From Christensenella sp964592155 (GTDB lineage Bacteria; Bacillota; Clostridia; Christensenellales; Christensenellaceae): a stretch of DNA of 23,455 nt. The DNA is taken from assembly GCA_964592155.1 (NCBI GenBank), contig CAZQDA010000040.1, positions 1 through 23,455 of the forward strand, in the 5' to 3' direction. Positions within the stretch are counted from its first letter, which is position 1. Every line of letters begins with the position of its first letter. Shown piece by piece: positions 20,862 through 23,455 of the stretch. The translations under genes and the position numbers were made by a program. Under the pieces are notes generated by a model. The model was not told the DNA's origin, made no database searches, and saw nothing but the letters and a program-made list of their open reading frames with translations.

Positions 20862-21196
20862 TTTGAGCAGGCCGGATGGTTGCGCGCTTTTAAGCGTGAG
20901 GAAAGTCCGGGCTCCGCAGGGCAAGGCGCCGGGTAACACCCGGTGGAGGCGACTCCAAGGAAAGTGCAACAGAAATAAACCGCATCTTTAGGATGTAAGG
21001 GTGGAAAGGCGAGGTAAGAGCTCACCGGCGCTTTGGCGACAAAGCGCGCAATGTAAACCCCGCTTGGTGCAAGATTGGTATAGGGACATTTAATGGCTGC
21101 CCGTCACGTCCCTTGTAATCGCATGAGCCGGCTGGTAACAGTCGGCCTAGATAGATGACCATCAAAACAGAACCCGGCTTACAGGCCTGTCTCAAA
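20862..21196 (+). ncRNA. rnpB: RNase P RNA (probably A-type)
   Basis: The catalytic RNA of RNase P, which removes 5' leaders from pre-tRNAs. Universal core blocks are present: GAGGAAAGTCCGGGCTCC (20898-20915), GGAAAGTGCAACAGAAA (about 20959-20975), GGCGAGGTAAGAGCTCACC (about 21008-21026) and AGATAGATGACC with ACAGAACCCGGCTTA near the 3' end (21150-21182). Ends are set by helix P1: TTTGAG-CAGGCC at the 5' side pairs with GGCCTG-T-CTCAAA at the 3' side. Length of about 335 nt is normal. It converges with the PAS-GGDEF gene, which ends 24 nt downstream, and no strong terminator is visible between them. A-type is inferred from the overall layout and not folded in full. Confidence 0.95.
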
Positions 21197-21219
21197 TTAA
21201 TTTTAAAGTTTAGAGAAAG

Positions 21220-23361
21220 TTATTTTTCTGCGTTGAAAAGCTGATTATACCACTTCACGGCCTCCATATAGGAGTTGTGGATGAGTTCGGTGCTCAGGTG
21301 CTGTTCTTCCGCAAACCGACGGACCTCATCCCAGTTTGAATACTCATAATTACTGAAAAATTTCAAAAGGTCAGAATGTATGCCGTTATTTGTCAAAATG
21401 GATTCACTGATATCTTCGGCGACGGGAAGCGTGGCGAATAGCTCTTCCTTGGATTTTTCAACCGCAATGTGCAGCAAAGAGAGCAATCCTACGAGGAAAA
21501 CGTGCTTTGCATCCCGCTTAATCGGAAAATGAGGCGCAAGCAATTCGCCAAAACGTGCGCGGATCAGGGAAACGCGAATCAGCTCGATCGGTTTATCCGA
21601 AGCGGTTCCGCGAAGCGCCAGCATGGCAATCCATTGCTTTAGATTTTTTTCACCAAGGTAGGCCACCGCCATACTAATGGAAGAAATTCTGTTTCGAACG
21701 CCTAAAGCCGCTGAATTAAGTAGCCGAAGCAGTTTATAGGAAAGAGCGACGTCAGAGGAAATGATATCGCTGATTTCTTTAAAATCGACAAAATCATCTG
21801 TGCTGGTCAATTGAATCAGTCTCATGTAATTTATTTTTAGCGGATCGATTTCCTTGTCTTTCCGTGTGGAAGGCGGATCCTGCCGGAAGAAAAACCCCTG
21901 AAATAATTTGAAGCCGGTTTTCTTGGCGCTTTCAAAATCATCCGCGGTATCAACATCTAAAGCAATAAATATTTTTTTGGGATATTTTGCAATAATCTGC
22001 TTTTGATTATATTGACTTATGCTTTTTGCATCAAATTTGCAGTAACCTGCAGCCTCAATGAGCTCAGGCGAAAAATTTTCGGAATTGACCCCGGAAAGCG
22101 CGAGCGTATAGCCATATTTTTTCAGTTCCTCACAAATCTTTTTGCCGCCGAGGGAATTCATCCTCGAAGCATCCAATTGAACAATGAACTTATTTTTGGG
22201 GAGATTTTTTGCCACCGCGGGGCTGAAGAGCTGTTTGGAGAAAGACAGCATATATCGCGCGTTATTTTCAATATCATCCAATCCAAGCGCGTCAATCGTG
22301 CGGTCAAATTCCGCCAGATTGATGGAGTTTTCTTCCTCGCTTTTTTCATCCATACTCTGATCAATCAGCTCATAGCCAAAAGTATCGCCGTTTTCCCTTA
22401 AGATTGGCTGTATATTAATAAAGAGGTCTTTGAATTTTTCAGCGGAATCGTATTGATCTTCAAAAAGAACAAGCTGATTTCGCCCCGCCTCCTTTGCATG
22501 GTAAAGGGCAATATCGGCCTTGCGCAGCAACTCGGCGGACGAGGTGCCGTGCTCAGGAAAAAATGAGATACCCATACTGATGGTGCATTCTTTATCAATC
22601 ATGGGCATCGTATAAGATGAGAATGCCCCTTTCATCAGGTCTTGGTAATAGGCATGAAGCTCCTCGCGGGATTCGAATTTTCCAGCGGGCTCGTCAAAGA
22701 TCAAAGAAAATTCATCTCCGCCCAGTCGATACAGATGTCCTTCAAATGCAGCGTCGGACTTGAGGTGCCCCGCGATCCGGCGCAGGAGAATATCGCCGGT
22801 GTTGTGGCCATAGGTATCATTGATATCCTTAAAGTGATCAAGGTCAAAGATGCCGATCATGCCGCATTTTTTGCCGGAAAGGATGGCTGGCTGTATTGCC
22901 TCAAAATCTTCCTTGAATTTTTGGCGATTGGGTATATTTGTCAATTGATCAATGTAAGCCAGCCGATATAGCTGTTCTTGCAGATTCCGCTCTTCATGGA
23001 TGTCCCTGAAAAGAAGAAGAGTAGCGGACTTTCCGTCCAGCCAGTCGACGGTGTTTGTAATCACAGAAAAGAAGCGGCCATCCGAATTGCGCATTTCATA
23101 ACGCGCGGGCAAAGCCGCCGCAGCTTCGCCGCCGCAGGGACAATGTTTACACAAATTAGGAAACAGCTCCGCATAGCCGTTTTTACAGCTATCCGCCAAA
23201 AGACCGTTTTCTTCAAGCCGTTTGCGGGCAAGCGAATTTGCGTAGAGAATTTCACAGCCCTTGCCGCGAACAATAAGAATTTCCGAGTCCGGAAAATCAA
23301 GGATATCGCCAAGAACTTTTTCAAGCTGAACTTGTGTACGCTTATTCTTGCTTAACGCCAT
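21220..23361 (-). CDS. PAS-GGDEF-degenerate EAL-HDOD signalling protein
   Basis: A 713-residue cytosolic protein with no membrane segment. Residues about 20-130 are a PAS-like sensor containing a Cys-rich loop (CKHCPCGG). Residues about 135-295 are a diguanylate cyclase domain with FDLDHFKDINDTYGHNTGD and an intact GGDEF at 214-218; the RxxD inhibitory site is AFEG, so product inhibition is likely lost. Residues about 305-505 are an EAL-like domain with catalytic positions lost (YELIDQS at the start, LSGVNSEN where LDDF is expected, ALDVDT where EKVET is expected) but retaining GFKLFQGFFF. Residues about 515-700 are an HDOD domain (DVALSYKLLRLLNSA, ISMAVAYLGEKNLKQW). It probably makes c-di-GMP and uses the EAL-HDOD part as binding or output module. 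The ATG at 23361 has AAGGA 11 nt upstream; the in-frame TTG at 23370 is too close to it. Confidence 0.9.
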   Translation of the reverse strand: MALSKNKRTQVQLEKVLGDILDFPDSEILIVRGKGCEILYANSLARKRLEENGLLADSCKNGYAELFPNLCKHCPCGGEAAAALPARYEMRNSDGRFFSVITNTVDWLDGKSATLLLFRDIHEERNLQEQLYRLAYIDQLTNIPNRQKFKEDFEAIQPAILSGKKCGMIGIFDLDHFKDINDTYGHNTGDILLRRIAGHLKSDAAFEGHLYRLGGDEFSLIFDEPAGKFESREELHAYYQDLMKGAFSSYTMPMIDKECTISMGISFFPEHGTSSAELLRKADIALYHAKEAGRNQLVLFEDQYDSAEKFKDLFINIQPILRENGDTFGYELIDQSMDEKSEEENSINLAEFDRTIDALGLDDIENNARYMLSFSKQLFSPAVAKNLPKNKFIVQLDASRMNSLGGKKICEELKKYGYTLALSGVNSENFSPELIEAAGYCKFDAKSISQYNQKQIIAKYPKKIFIALDVDTADDFESAKKTGFKLFQGFFFRQDPPSTRKDKEIDPLKINYMRLIQLTSTDDFVDFKEISDIISSDVALSYKLLRLLNSAALGVRNRISSISMAVAYLGEKNLKQWIAMLALRGTASDKPIELIRVSLIRARFGELLAPHFPIKRDAKHVFLVGLLSLLHIAVEKSKEELFATLPVAEDISESILTNNGIHSDLLKFFSNYEYSNWDEVRRFAEEQHLSTELIHNSYMEAVKWYNQLFNAEK

Positions 23362-23409
23362 CTGATTCAAGGTCCTTTACTTTTAAAATAAAGTGTTGTT
23401 TACCTTTCT

Positions 23410-23455
23410 ATTATAAATCGAACCATTGGTTTTTAATATCTTTTTTTAAAAAAAG
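23410..23455 (-). promoter_or_regulatory. Candidate promoter with AT-tract UP element for the PAS-GGDEF gene
   Basis: On the minus strand a consensus TATAAT (23410-23415) lies about 48 bp before the start codon. The -35 position at 17 bp spacing holds only TATTAA (23433-23438). Immediately upstream, 23440-23455 is a perfect palindrome of seven T's and seven A's flanked by C and G, at the place where an UP element would bind the RNA polymerase alpha subunit. The window ends here. Confidence 0.4.

Noticed and set aside
1..23455. CRISPR arrays, IS ends, tRNA genes, prophage or toxin-antitoxin signatures
   Set aside because: Looked for by eye along the window; no regularly spaced repeats, transposase-like frames, tRNA cloverleaf motifs or phage genes were recognised.

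Overview
The window looks like a chromosomal segment of a strictly anaerobic, hydrogen-producing, low-to-moderate-GC Gram-positive bacterium, most likely class Clostridia (Bacillota). The evidence is a CIRCE-controlled groES-groEL pair, AGGAGG-type ribosome binding sites, SigA-type promoters, the order dnaG - rpoD - lipoprotein - trmK - nif3 - zinc-ribbon gene - rnpB, a four-gene NADH-linked [FeFe]-hydrogenase set and a methyl-accepting chemotaxis protein. I see no IS element, prophage, CRISPR array or tRNA, so this reads as core chromosome with one unusual insertion.

Layout. 1-996 (minus): 5' part of groEL, then groES, with promoter and CIRCE at 1044-1113. 1326-4946 (plus): a dCMP deaminase, followed by a tightly packed set: a DRTGG-type protein, an RsbW-like GHKL ATPase, a sensory-type (HydS-like) [FeFe]-hydrogenase paralogue, a second DRTGG-type protein and a PHP phosphoesterase. 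5054-6103 (plus): the NuoE-like subunit (hndA) and a second GHKL ATPase, closed by a strong bidirectional terminator. 6148-10087: a minus-strand HTH regulator of unrecognised family, divergent from an MCP. 10479-14439 (plus): hndB, hndC and hndD, encoding the remaining subunits of the electron-bifurcating-type hydrogenase, with their own promoter and a 180-nt leader. 14569-21196 (plus): housekeeping block dnaG, rpoD, a peptidoglycan-binding lipoprotein, trmK, nif3, a C4 zinc-ribbon coiled-coil gene and RNase P RNA. 21220-23361 (minus): a PAS-GGDEF-degenerate EAL-HDOD protein.

How the parts may work together. HndA-D would couple NADH and reduced ferredoxin to H2 formation. The HydS-like protein keeps all four H-cluster cysteines but has Ala where catalytic enzymes carry the proton-relay Cys, as in group C sensory hydrogenases. 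Its neighbours (two DRTGG proteins, two GHKL ATPases, one PHP enzyme) look like a signalling relay rather than a catalytic complex, so an H2- or redox-sensing module next to the hydrogenase it would tune is the best candidate here for an under-described system. The hydrogenase operon is split by the regulator/MCP locus, and an identical 11-mer (ATTTCACAAAA) lies upstream of both halves, suggesting one shared regulator. All functional links are inferred from sequence and context.
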